From contig OW285192.1 of NCBI GenBank assembly GCA_935421135.1, positions 1,221,501-1,285,500 of the forward strand: a stretch of 64,000 nucleotides of DNA, written 5' to 3'. A program made the translations under genes and the position numbers. The notes beneath the pieces were generated by a model that was given only the letters and a program-made list of their open reading frames with translations, did not search any database and was not told the DNA's origin. This DNA is from Bugulina stolonifera (lineage: Eukaryota > Bryozoa > Gymnolaemata > Cheilostomatida > Bugulidae). This document shows positions 51,501 to 56,959 of this stretch, piece after piece (positions within the stretch are counted from its first letter, which is position 1; every line of letters starts with the position of its first letter).

Positions 51501-54500
51501 TGTATAGCCTTAGCTCTATACATTCGCATGCGGGTACAAGGGCACCCGCCGGTGGAACTTGTAACTGTAGTACCACAGGCTAGGTATAATAATTACATGC
51601 CATGAAACTTTAACCTTAGCAAATATAATGGAGAGAAGGTGTAGCTTGAAACTTGATAGATACTACTGCGCAGTGTAGGCTGGCACATACACCCCCCTGG
51701 ACATTGCAAGTGTACCATAGCAGGGAGCTGAGGCTACATAGCACAGAAACAGGTCTCGGGGTGTTGCATGTAGATATTAGACTGTGTGTACCAGAGGGAG
51801 ATATACAAACTACCCACACTGGAGAGTCTTTACTCTAGACTAACAGATTGGTAGTACCTACATGTATGTGGGGTAGTAATAGTGTATAGTGCTGAAGTTA
51901 CCTCCCTTGATACATGGCTTGTAGCGCTACCAAACAATACTGCAGGGAGCACACATAATAGTACATGTATATACTGTACATGTAGCCTATATATTATCTA
52001 TTATAACACACGGAGAAGATCAAACTCACGTTTCTAATCTTCCTGTCTTCCAACTCTTTGGTCTGGGAGGGAGAGAGTTCACTACAACATATATAGACAT
52101 AGATATAGTGACTGCAGCACACCAAACACACATATAAGTCTGTGCTGTCCATGACTATACTGGGCACATCCTGATACACACACACACACACATCCATCTT
52201 ATCACCTGGCGGTACATTACAAACACAAACCAGATGAGATATGAGACTAGGAGGTATGCCACAGGCACATGTACTGTACACATATACACAGGCAGCTGTA
52301 CTACATAGCCTATACCAGCATGGGGGGAGGGAGGTATCGCCTACCCTGTCAACTGTTTACATAACACAGCATTACTTCCCTGTATCTCATTGTTTACTCA
52401 TCTCAAAATTTACTAAAATTAATGTGAAAGTTTGCCAAGTCTCCAAACATTTCCCACACAGGGAATAAAGGGAGAGAGGGGAGAGGCTTGGGTACTCTAA
52501 ATAATATGGTAAACAGTAAATACTGCAATACAGGTAAACACAGCTGTAATCAACTGCCGGCTCTACTTGGCATAATTACTACATGTAGGTACTGAATGTA
52601 CAGTACATGTTAGTAGTCAGTACATGTATGTGCACACAACTCCAAATATGGTGTTCACTAATTTTATGTAATTTCTAAAATATGATGATAATATTCTTCA
52701 TCTACACTCAAACCAGTTAGCCTGCTCAGGCCATTCTGTAGTTTGGCTACTGCTCAGGCCATTCTGTAGGTTGGCTACTGCTCAGGCCATTCTGTAGGTT
52801 GGCTACTGTACAGGCCATTCTGTAGGTTGGCTACTGCTCAGGCCATTCTGTAGGTTGGCTACTGCTCAGGCCATTCTGTAGGTTGGCTACTACTCAGGCC
52901 ATTCTGTAGATTGGCCACTGTACAGGCCATTCTGTAGGTTGGCCACTGTACAGGCCATTCTGTAGATTGGCCACTGTACAGGCCATTCTGTAGATTGGCC
53001 ACTGTGCATGCTCGTCTAAAGTGTAGTATATCAGGCTAACAGAGCAAGTGGAACCTAAGCTAAGACTTACACGTCTCGAGCCCGCTCTGCAAAGTCCTGC
53101 AGGTCTGTAGGAGTGAAGAGTTGTGCCTCCTTGAGCCCAAAGTGTCGCTTTGAGGCGTCTATAAATACGTTCAGGTTATCCTACAAGCAGTACACATATG
53201 CGAGTCGTCACTGAGTGGACATAGGTCACTGAGGATGAAGTGTTAGGTAAAAGTGCACACGTTACAGTTATATACACTAATGCATGTGAGGCCTACCAAT
53301 GCTAATATAATGTACGCTCCTCCACCCCTAACATGGCCTGTAAAGTAGCACTATTTGGCATTAGGCCTGTTACCTACTACAACATACAGTAGGCCTGTTA
53401 CCTACTACAACATATAGTAGGCCTGTTAGGCCTACCTACTACAACATACAGTAGGCCTGTTACCTACTACAACATAGAGTAGGCCTGTTACCTACTACAA
53501 CATATGGTAGGCCTGTTACCTACTACAACATACAGTAGGGCTGTTACCTACTACAACATACAGTAGGGCTGTTACCTACTACAACATACAGTAGGCCTGT
53601 TACCTACTACAACATACAGTAGGCCTGTTACCTACTACAACATACAGTAGGCCTGTTACCTACTACAACATACAGTAGGGCTATGGACGAGGCCATTCCA
53701 CCTATAGATGGACTATCTATACGGTATGCAGGAGGTAAGTCCAGGGTCGATCAGTGTATGGGATAGCCTTTGGACTTTGTCAAATTTGAGACAGGGAAGT
53801 TGTTATCCTTATTTACTTTTAGGCACCCATCAACCCAAGAATCTCAGTCTATGATATCTGTGCTTAGTGCTGCTGTACCTAACTGTTTTACACACAAGTA
53901 AACAGAATATATGCTACATAGTAGCGCTGCATAGTGTTTCGGTAATTCAAACATCGCCTGGTCCCGTAGCTCACCCTCTTCCGATAATGGCTGGTGTTGC
54001 AAACACGTGAATTCATGTTATGCTTCTTTCAATTGTTATAATTCGATATCATCCTTAGAATACAGATTTAGCTGCAGCCATCGTTGCCACCCTGTGGTGA
54101 TTTATTGTAATTTCACTCAATCCTAGTAGTCTTACTTGCATATTGCTATAAGTAATTAATATTTAATAATTGTTAAAGTTAAAAATGGCCACCATTACAG
54201 TTTGAAAGCAGAGTGTGAGTATTTAATTTTTGGTTCGATTCGGTGTTTTTTCCTGAATTTAAAAAAACTGAATTAAACAAAAGGGTAGAAGACAACTTTG
54301 GTATCATTTAGTTTTTTTGAAAAATCAGGAAAAAAATGAATGCACATGCAAATTAAAACCGCCCAGCATTAATATAATGTGTAAATATATGTATGCTTTT
54401 GTATTCTACAGTCTATAATTTGATATTTTGTACATGCAGCCTGAATGTTATAAGCCGTCAGGAACTTGATTTCACATCAATAAAATTACTCGTCCCTGAC

Positions 54501-55848
54501 TAGGATTTGAACCTGAGACCTCTAGAACAGTGGACAGAACACAATGCCACTACCACATTACCATTATACATGTAATTAATTTATTATATAATATTATAAT
54601 TTATAGTAATAGACATACCTGTTAGTACCAGACATTGGCTAGCAGTGGCTAGCCCCTAGTAACCACTGACTGGAGGTAATATACTACCAAGCCAATACAC
54701 ACTTACATAATACACTCACATAGCATGCTCAATCAGCCAAACATGTTACAATAAATTTGATGGTAGCCCCCAATCTTACCAAACATTCCATACGATAAGT
54801 CGGGACCTATACACTCGCCCCTTACTGAATGCATATCAAGTTATAAGCCAGGACTGTAAATCTACAGCTAAAGGTTTGTTTGTGTTATAACATTATAATA
54901 CAAATAGCTGATAATCATATAGACTGTAGTATATTATAGCTTGTTGTATAACCGTGTTGTATTGTATTTACCTATTGTATTCTTCTATTGTATAGATGTG
55001 TGTATTGTATTATGTGTAGACATACCTATTGTATATAATATCATGTACTAGTTGTAAGTAGAGGTCATTGATTACATACTAGGAATGTATACACCATATT
55101 ACCCTAGACATGTTACAGGGACAGATTATAGACAGGACAGATTATAGGGTTTGCACCCATGTTACATACAGTATTGGTATAATTATGAGCTGTAAATTCC
55201 CCCTACATCAGTTGCCCCGGCTCCATGAAATATTCTACATAAGACATCAAAGTACTCTTGTCTATCAATAGTTGTGGCATGTCCTACCCTGAGAGGAAGT
55301 CATCTAATTGGGAGAAGACAACTTCACATTACGATCGGTAGTTGATGGGTGGTCATGGTACAGTATATAACACATAGCGTATACGGTGGTACAGTGGTAC
55401 AGCATATAACACATAGCGTATACGGTGGCACAGTGGTACAGTATATAACATGGTAATAGTACATGTAGGAGATGCATTACTCACCATTCCTGCCATAGGA
55501 GTGGGCAGTCTGTTGATTCTCTTTACTGTCCCTGGTTTAATACCATTCAGTAACCTACATATAACATAACCTAGCATAATTATCATATTTTAACGTACAC
55601 CCAGGCTACTGTGGAAAGGCCTCACGATTCAGCTGTTCACAACTATTATAATATTCCTACTGGTAGAGTCGTTTAAAAACACATTATATTGTCAGTTGTC
55701 TTCACCTGATCAAGTGCGAGTAGAGAGTGGATAACTACAGAATACATGCATGTACACTCGGTTACACTACTTACTCGCACAGGAGCACTCCATCTGCCAG
55801 TGATGACTTGGGATCTTCTGGATATTTGAACTTCTTTCTGGTCACAGC
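18337..55848 (-). CDS. LMO7/LIMCH1-like protein: CH, PDZ and LIM scaffold (gene span)
   Basis: Thirty-six exons on the minus strand give about 1,900 residues in the order CH - SWK-RRKS region - Ser-rich region - PDZ - charged coiled coil - LIM. This is the family architecture of LMO7 and LIMCH1, cytoplasmic scaffolds at actin-rich cell junctions. In this family the CH region binds or regulates the actomyosin system, PDZ and LIM bind partners. Splice phases agree through the whole chain except the exit of exon 11. The exon(s) encoding the initiator and the start of the CH domain are not found upstream of 55848, and the last coding exon after 18337 is unresolved. Exon numbers below count visible exons in transcription order. 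Confidence 0.88.
18502..18560. repeat. Duplicated 3' splice site, 31-bp unit
   Basis: The acceptor of exon 36 (tgtgtaccgcag then GTAAA) is repeated 31 bp upstream almost exactly. Use of the upstream copy would shift the frame, so it acts as a decoy. Confidence 0.75.
18600..19075. repeat. Intronic short repeats
   Basis: Imperfect copies built on TACAGTCAAGCCTCTAATA (18.6-18.75 kb) and CAATCAAACCTCAAATATA (18.96-19.05 kb), the latter abutting the donor of exon 35. Confidence 0.6.
19080..19605 (-). CDS. Exon 35: disordered region and first LIM ligands
   Basis: About 175 residues, rich in Ser, Tyr, Asp, Pro and Arg ([24 protein letters not shown]), typical of a disordered linker. It ends [14 protein letters not shown], which supplies the first CxxC pair of the LIM domain. 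Confidence 0.88.
19871..20392 (-). CDS. Exon 34: Gln/Arg-rich linker
   Basis: 174 residues. It starts as a helical, charged extension of the coiled coil ([16 protein letters not shown]), moves to a Gln/His-rich tract, then to a polar Pro/Ser/Asn-rich disordered segment. Phase 0 at both ends; acceptor tgctacag, donor gtaagt. Confidence 0.85.
20393..20820. repeat. Intron made almost wholly of a ~46-bp minisatellite
   Basis: Seven to eight copies with core CATAGTCACAGAGTAAGAAT fill the intron between exons 33 and 34. Confidence 0.85.
20821..21015 (-). CDS. Exon 33: charged coiled-coil segment
   Basis: 65 residues, Arg/Glu/Asp-rich ([19 protein letters not shown]), phase 0 on both sides. Continues the helix of exon 32. 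Confidence 0.85.
21153..21461 (-). CDS. Exon 32: main coiled coil
   Basis: 103 residues with a long Glu/Arg/Lys-rich helix ([36 protein letters not shown]), predicted coiled coil as in the central part of LMO7. Its first bases are copied into the neighbouring intron array. Confidence 0.88.
21462..21849. repeat. Intron array copied from the exon 32 acceptor
   Basis: Eight to nine units of about 44 bp. Read on the minus strand each contains TATACTTACAGGGAGATATA, i.e. the acceptor plus the first exon bases, continuing into GTGAGAAGTGTAGAT-like copies of the exon start. The array occupies the whole intron. Confidence 0.88.
21850..22000 (-). CDS. Exon 31: basic linker
   Basis: 51 residues, Lys/Arg/Pro-rich ([25 protein letters not shown]). 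Phase enters at 2 and leaves at 0. Confidence 0.82.
22271..22368 (-). CDS. Exon 30: [15 protein letters not shown] segment
   Basis: 33 residues with a hydrophobic short motif ([11 protein letters not shown]) in a basic context; possible peptide-binding motif. Acceptor gtttatcag, donor gtaagc. Confidence 0.82.
23210..23370. repeat. Intronic ~50-bp repeat, 3 copies
   Basis: Copies built on GCTAGAGGTGTGCCG and CAGTCAGTCA, about 110 bp from the donor of exon 29. Confidence 0.7.
23479..23562 (-). CDS. Exon 29
   Basis: 28 residues ([20 protein letters not shown]), phase 0/0. The acceptor ccaccag gives the correct phase; an AG two bases further in would break the frame. Confidence 0.75.
24222..24242 (+). 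repeat. Run of 21 G
   Basis: Homopolymer about 45 bp from the donor of exon 28 (poly-C in the transcript). Capable of unusual structure and prone to length errors. Confidence 0.9.
24289..24464 (-). CDS. Exon 28
   Basis: 58 residues, polar and basic ([20 protein letters not shown]). The LRKEDV-KM pattern recurs as MSRKDVMNM in exon 26, hinting at an old internal repeat. Phase 1 in, 0 out. Confidence 0.85.
24665..24778. repeat. 15-bp repeat (GACCGACTGCAGT)
   Basis: About seven imperfect copies in the intron between exons 27 and 28. Confidence 0.75.
24838..24900. repeat. Small inverted repeat with GGAGTTGTCCTCC arms
   Basis: TTTGGAGTTGTCCTCC is inverted as GGAGGGCAACTCCAAA 25 bp later; one of many dispersed copies of this motif in the window. 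Confidence 0.65.
24968..25151 (-). CDS. Exon 27: TPWQDAK...RPSWMSE
   Basis: 61 residues, charged with several Trp ([26 protein letters not shown]). The Trp-containing motifs resemble conserved short blocks of LMO7/LIMCH1. Phase 0 in, 1 out. Confidence 0.85.
25152..26226. other. Intron with dispersed CCAATCAGTGAGTAGTTTAC repeats
   Basis: From 25.56 to 25.95 kb the motif ACCAATCAGTGAGTAG plus TTTACATAAT appears about five times at irregular spacing. No exon seen. Confidence 0.5.
26227..26370 (-). CDS. Exon 26
   Basis: 48 residues, acidic/aromatic then Pro-rich ([23 protein letters not shown]). Acceptor tgtgctgcag, donor gtatgt; phase 0/0. Confidence 0.83.
26371..27320. other. Intron, nothing recognised
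   Basis: AT-rich without a supported exon or named repeat; short plus-strand frames here lack supporting features. Confidence 0.4.
27321..27680. repeat. Trinucleotide (TAC/CTA) microsatellite, ~360 bp
   Basis: CTA/CCA/CTG triplets, with an uninterrupted CTA core around 27480-27550. Poly-Tyr, poly-Leu and poly-Val frames over it are artefacts. Confidence 0.95.
27964..28019 (-). CDS. Exon 25: small exon [18 protein letters not shown]
   Basis: 56 bp between ctctcttttag and gtcagt. Phase 1 in, 0 out matches both neighbours. Confidence 0.78.
28085..28303. mobile_element. MITE-like element, TTCGAAACAGGACA ends
   Basis: The left end has GACAGTTCGAAACAGGACAT and the right end its near-complement (GTCCTGTTTCGAAATGTCC). 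About 220 bp, no coding capacity. Confidence 0.65.
28692..28998. mobile_element. MITE-like element, same family, ~60-bp inverted ends
   Basis: The left end (CGAAAAAGACAGTTCGAAGC through GGACGCTTGTAAAA) is mirrored at the right end (TTTTACAAACGTCCGG through TCTTTTTCGAAAAG). AT-rich core. Confidence 0.75.
28999..30442. other. Intron, nothing recognised
   Basis: AT-rich intron sequence between the MITE-like element and exon 24. No exon or named repeat supported. Confidence 0.4.
30443..30531 (-). CDS. Exon 24: acidic segment
   Basis: 30 residues ([19 protein letters not shown]), phase 2 in, 1 out; acceptor cttttgtag, donor gtgagt. Confidence 0.8.
30540..30775. repeat. 34-bp minisatellite seeded at the exon 24 acceptor
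   Basis: Six to seven units with core CCCACAATACACTACAGCAT. The unit's CACTACAG-CATGACATCA block matches the acceptor neighbourhood CACTACAAAAGTATGACATCA, so each unit carries an acceptor-like CTGTAG on the transcribed strand. Confidence 0.8.
30777..30905. mobile_element. Decayed third copy of the TTCGAA MITE family
   Basis: GTTCGAAAATGTCAGTTGG, ACAGGACGTTC and the mirrored CATCCTGCTTAGCTGACA mark diverged ends. Confidence 0.45.
31083..31174 (-). CDS. Exon 23: helical charged segment
   Basis: [20 protein letters not shown], part of the charged coil; phase 0 in, 2 out. Confidence 0.83.
31630..31716 (-). CDS. Exon 22
   Basis: 29 residues ([20 protein letters not shown]), Ser/Leu-rich; acceptor gttatag, donor gtactg. 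Phase 0/0. Confidence 0.72.
32160..32288. repeat. 36-bp repeat, ~3 copies
   Basis: Core GTGACAGGGTAATAACAAGG in the intron between exons 21 and 22. Confidence 0.8.
32485..32655. repeat. 33-bp minisatellite seeded at the exon 21 donor
   Basis: Read on the minus strand, GAGTACACAATAGCAT begins at position +3 of the exon 21 donor and recurs five times. Confidence 0.85.
32657..32749 (-). CDS. Exon 21: coiled coil [20 protein letters not shown]
   Basis: 31 residues, heptad-like, matching the charged helix of LMO7 in character. Flanked on both sides by arrays derived from its own splice sites. Confidence 0.87.
32750..33012. repeat. 18-bp minisatellite at the exon 21 acceptor
   Basis: About 14 copies of ACATTCACTGTAGTAGAG. 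The first lies in the acceptor itself (ctgtaacacagacattca); on the minus strand units read CTACTACAG, acceptor-like. Confidence 0.85.
33205..33395. repeat. 13-bp repeat (CTACTACAGTCAA)
   Basis: About 14 copies, intron between exons 20 and 21. Confidence 0.88.
33700..34030. repeat. ~21-bp repeat next to the exon 20 donor
   Basis: Units related to TACTACACTGCGTATCCTAC, ending about 20 bp from the donor of exon 20. Confidence 0.85.
34048..34132 (-). CDS. Exon 20: charged helix
   Basis: [20 protein letters not shown]; the first base completes an Arg codon from exon 19 and the last joins exon 21 in phase 0. Donor gttggt is weak. Confidence 0.8.
34200..36556. repeat. 2.36-kb satellite array, ~43-bp unit
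   Basis: About 50 units with core ATACAGTATAGTAGAGGG plus TATGTAGTATGTATATGT. Contains a higher-order duplication with 988-bp offset (segments near 34.38-35.09 and 35.37-36.08 kb). Tyr/Ile/His-rich frames are artefacts. Confidence 0.95.
36557..37033. other. Intron remainder between exons 19 and 20
   Basis: AT-rich. A 46-bp candidate exon at 36897-36942 has splice-like borders but the wrong exit phase. Confidence 0.4.
37034..37245 (-). CDS. Exon 19: acidic/polar linker
   Basis: 70 residues ([31 protein letters not shown]), phase 0 in, 2 out; joins exon 20 in frame. Confidence 0.83.
37515..37925. repeat. 27-bp minisatellite
   Basis: About 14 copies of GTACGTACATGTAGATACAT with GCTTACT. Open frames on both strands arise because 27 is divisible by three. 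Confidence 0.9.
38420..38670. repeat. CAGACCTGTCACATGACAC repeat
   Basis: About ten imperfect copies at 23-35 bp spacing, ending about 25 bp from the donor of exon 18. Confidence 0.85.
38695..38805 (-). CDS. Exon 18
   Basis: 37 residues ([20 protein letters not shown]), polar helix; phase 0/0, acceptor catgtag, donor gtaagt. Confidence 0.82.
39048..39143 (-). CDS. Exon 17: charged helix
   Basis: 32 residues ([20 protein letters not shown]), coiled-coil character; phase 0/0. Confidence 0.82.
39405..39545. repeat. 15-bp repeat near the exon 16 donor
   Basis: Nine imperfect copies of AGTGGTTGTACAGGA in the intron just downstream of exon 16. Confidence 0.75.
39568..39680 (-). CDS. Exon 16: post-PDZ linker
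   Basis: [10 protein letters not shown] then [15 protein letters not shown]; enters phase 1, leaves phase 0. Follows the last strand of the PDZ domain. Confidence 0.85.
39835..39999 (-). CDS. Exon 15: second half of the PDZ domain
   Basis: [20 protein letters not shown] is the typical G-L-x-x-G-D-x-[IL]-[LV]-x-[IV]-N strand/turn of PDZ, followed by a helix ([13 protein letters not shown]) and the final strand (QLDLYLKRD). Confidence 0.9.
40114..40234 (-). CDS. Exon 14: first half of the PDZ domain
   Basis: [20 protein letters not shown] forms the first strand and the GFGF carboxylate-binding loop; [10 protein letters not shown] is the next strand. LMO7 also carries a PDZ between CH and LIM. 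Confidence 0.9.
40359..40462 (-). CDS. Exon 13: pre-PDZ linker
   Basis: [20 protein letters not shown], then Ser/Gly-rich; phase 1 in, 0 out. Confidence 0.83.
40463..40605. repeat. ~47-bp repeat seeded at the exon 13 acceptor
   Basis: TTGTGCAAAACAACACCAGC units begin at the acceptor (tcctgtgcaaaacaatacca) and recur three times. Confidence 0.75.
40934..41012 (-). CDS. Exon 12
   Basis: [20 protein letters not shown] then FKPYIEG; acceptor gtgttacag, donor gtaagc. Exit phase 1 fits exon 13. Confidence 0.8.
41516..42263 (-). CDS. Exon 11: large Ser-rich disordered exon (3' border uncertain)
   Basis: Acceptor tttttgttcag joins exon 10 through an Arg codon. Up to about 225 residues of Ser/Gln/Pro/Arg-rich sequence, including [13 protein letters not shown], a tandem RPVTAPSR pair and [12 protein letters not shown]. 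The frame runs to a stop at 41516, but no strong donor in the phase required by exon 12 was found. Either the donor is weak or a microexon is missing. Confidence 0.75.
42366..42472 (-). CDS. Exon 10: [11 protein letters not shown] motif
   Basis: TSWKQRRKS matches the L-x-x-W-K-x-R-R-K-S motif conserved in LMO7/LIMCH1 after the CH domain. Then a basic/polar helix ([17 protein letters not shown]). Phase 0 in, 2 out. Confidence 0.88.
42473..43050. other. Intron, nothing recognised
   Basis: AT-rich intron between exons 9 and 10. Confidence 0.4.
43051..43074 (-). CDS. Exon 9: 24-bp microexon
   Basis: SGSKASKV between tccatag and gtaagt; phase 0/0, so its skipping would keep the frame. Confidence 0.65.
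43075..44014. other. Intron, nothing recognised
   Basis: No exon or named repeat supported; a 70-codon plus-strand frame near 43.8 kb has no domain. Confidence 0.4.
44015..44035 (-). CDS. Exon 8: 21-bp microexon
   Basis: MDESWKE between gatctaacag and gtttgt; phase 0/0. The donor is non-ideal. SWK resembles the exon 10 motif. Confidence 0.55.
44036..45171. other. Intron; 35-bp duplication at 44.99-45.06 kb
   Basis: GAGAGTGGGTGATAGTACAA plus GTAGGCCTACAGTTG occurs twice in tandem. The remainder is AT-rich without a feature. Confidence 0.5.
45172..45368 (-). CDS. Exon 7: post-CH helical segment
   Basis: 66 residues: [20 protein letters not shown] then [20 protein letters not shown]. Phase 1 in, 0 out; acceptor atatgtag, donor gtaagc. 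Confidence 0.86.
45369..46425. other. Intron, nothing recognised
   Basis: Mixed sequence between the 54-bp array and exon 7; no exon supported. Confidence 0.4.
46427..48366. repeat. 54-bp minisatellite, ~36 units, seeded at the exon 6 donor
   Basis: Core GAGGAGGTTAGAGAGTATAG plus ACATACTACATAGTG. On the minus strand each unit contains GTATGTCTATACTCTC, a copy of the exon 6 donor sequence (gtatgtctacactctc). Because 54 is divisible by three, one frame is open on each strand for 600-700 codons; these are not independent genes. Confidence 0.93.
48367..48470 (-). CDS. Exon 6
   Basis: [20 protein letters not shown] then [14 protein letters not shown], similar in character to the R-D-S-G-Y and D-S-x-x-S-L-D stretch after the LMO7 CH domain. 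Phase 2 in, 1 out. Confidence 0.83.
48500..48755. repeat. 11-13-bp array at the exon 6 acceptor
   Basis: AGTGTAAGTATAT units; on the minus strand ATACTTACACT, echoing the acceptor tgtacttacag immediately before exon 6. Confidence 0.88.
48756..49198. other. Intron, nothing recognised
   Basis: AT-rich intron between exon 5 and the array upstream of exon 6. Confidence 0.4.
49199..49410 (-). CDS. Exon 5: end of the CH domain
   Basis: [20 protein letters not shown] is the last CH helix (V-x-x-T-[IL]-[YF]-W-L-[GA]-R in the family), followed by a Ser/Arg-rich linker. Phase 0 in, 2 out; donor gtctgt is weak but gives the only consistent junction. Confidence 0.85.
49770..50312. repeat. 47-56-bp minisatellite
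   Basis: About 11 units with core TGTAGTATTCAGTGCTGTAC and a length variant containing ACAATGTAT. Confidence 0.92.
50400..50957. repeat. ~45-bp minisatellite containing a consensus donor
   Basis: About 12 units; on the minus strand each holds AGAGGTAAGTGTATA, a full 5' splice-site consensus, followed by AATGTAGC. Located inside the intron between exons 4 and 5. Confidence 0.92.
50958..52029. other. Intron, nothing recognised
   Basis: No exon supported; contains one GAAGTTACCTCCCTTG motif copy near 51.9 kb. Confidence 0.4.
52030..52081 (-). CDS. Exon 4: CH domain
   Basis: [18 protein letters not shown], linking the L-Q-D helix to the last CH helix. 52 bp, phase 2 in, 0 out. Confidence 0.87.
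52715..53008. repeat. 28-bp minisatellite
   Basis: About ten copies of CAGGCCATTCTGTAGGTTGG; lies 60 bp from the donor of exon 3. Confidence 0.92.
53071..53180 (-). CDS. Exon 3: CH domain
   Basis: [20 protein letters not shown] then [10 protein letters not shown]: the family reads N-[IL]-N-x-F, then G-L-K-E-x-Q-L-F-x-P-x-D-L-Q-D. Very characteristic of LMO7/LIMCH1 CH domains. Confidence 0.93.
53362..53682. repeat. 28-bp minisatellite
   Basis: About 11 copies of GTTACCTACTACAACATACA plus GTAGGCCT in the intron between exons 2 and 3. Confidence 0.92.
53927..54372. mobile_element. Inverted-repeat element, copy 1
   Basis: Starts AGCGCTGCATAGTGTTTCGG and ends CGCCCAGCATTA; related along its length to the element at 55922. 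No coding capacity. Confidence 0.55.
54487..54566 (-). ncRNA. tRNA-derived SINE-like segment
   Basis: On the minus strand GTGGTAGTGGCATTG resembles box A and GGTTCAAATCC matches box B, 40-45 bp apart. Stems pair poorly, so a tRNA-derived relic rather than a functional tRNA. Confidence 0.5.
54567..55370. other. Intron, nothing recognised
   Basis: AT-rich intron between exons 2 and 3; no exon seen. Confidence 0.4.
55371..55456. repeat. ~50-bp tandem duplication near the exon 2 donor
   Basis: ATATAACACATAGCGTATAC plus GGTGGTACAGTGGTACAG occurs about twice. Confidence 0.75.
55485..55554 (-). CDS. Exon 2: CH domain
   Basis: [20 protein letters not shown] then AGM, the I-K-P-G-x-V-x-x-I-N-R-L-P-T-P signature of the LMO7/LIMCH1 CH domain. 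Its first base completes Glu from exon 1. Confidence 0.94.
55775..55848 (-). CDS. Exon 1 (first visible): CH domain start
   Basis: [20 protein letters not shown] then VLLCE: the T-x-K-K-F and L-x-[DN]-G-V-L-L-C-E blocks of the CH domain. The preceding exon, with the initial helix and start codon, was not found between here and the palindrome. Confidence 0.9.
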
Positions 55849-55921
55849 CTGTAGCAGACAGTCGTGTTATAATGGGAATATTTATAGCTAATAGGAGTGG
55901 GGAACCCTACAGGAATACAGT

Positions 55922-56252
55922 TAGTGCTGCACAGTGTTTCGGTATCATTCAGTTTTCCGCTTTTTTCTTTCAGTTCAAAAACTGTTAAATGTTAAAAGAC
56001 AAACCAAAACCGAATGTGGCAGTTCGATACGATTCAGTTATAAAATTCAAGCCACACCTAGCCCTAGCCTAGTGTGACAACTCCTAAAATTGAGTATGAA
56101 ACTTTCGGTTCGATTCCGGTCTTTTTCCTGAATTTAGAAATACCGAATTAAATCAAGGGGTAAAGGACAACTTCGGCGTCAATTAGCGTTTTGAAAAATC
56201 AGCAAAAAGACTGAATGCAATTGCAAATCAAAACCTCCCAGCATTAGGAATA
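55922..56252. mobile_element. Inverted-repeat element, copy 2
   Basis: Begins TAGTGCTGCACAGTGTTTCG and ends CTCCCAGCATTA; ends are short inverted repeats (TARTGCTG / CAGCATTA). Shares ordered blocks with the copy at 53927. Confidence 0.55.
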
Positions 56253-56343
56253 GCTCTATACAGGTTACTGTATGCCCTGTAGCAATCCCCTACTCACAGA
56301 TGTACACACTGCCTGCAGGGGTTTGTGGGTAGAAATACTGCAA

Positions 56344-56640
56344 ATATGAATTACTACAGCACAAAGTCTAAGATATACAAACCAACCCATAACTTATCTT
56401 CTACTGCAGTTAGAGGAAATAAGGCTACAGATTAGGCTAAAATACCAAGAGAGGACAACTCTTACATTCCAGCTCAGCACAAATGTACAATAATTGTACA
56501 GTTGTGCTGAGCTGGAATGTAAGAGTTATCCTCTCTTGGTATTTTAGCCTAATCTGTAGCCTTATTTCCTCTAACTGCAGTAGAAGATAAATTATGGGTT
56601 GGTTTGTATATCTTAGACTTTGTGCTGTAGTAATTCATAT
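56344..56640. repeat. 297-bp near-perfect palindrome
   Basis: Two 148-bp arms centred on base 56492 with a 1-nt spacer; I count about three mismatches. Central core GTACAATAATTGTAC. Could extrude as a cruciform, be a fold-back element, or be an assembly artefact. Confidence 0.9.
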
Positions 56641-56955
56641 ATGCTTGTATCCGTAATTATTACAGATACAAGCTCTCAATGGTCCATTAGAGATATAACT
56701 ACAATCCTAAGACATGAGGTGCACATATCCACTAATAGGGGATTACACTGTACTAGCAGAAGACATCAAGAATTACAGAATGGTGAGAGAATTACACATC
56801 CAGATGTAATCAATCACACTAGTCAAGAGTTTGATGTGAATATATTATACCCATATCAGTGTGTTGGCTGACACATACAAGTTACATAATTTTGAGTTTA
56901 TAGGTACAATAAATTATTATATGGTATGAGTAGTATAGTCAGTGCAGATCTACAC
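56641..56955. other. Unassigned AT-rich interval
   Basis: Between the palindrome and the GC-rich block. An 83-codon plus-strand frame crosses it without a recognisable domain. Confidence 0.35.
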
Positions 56956-56959
56956 AGAC

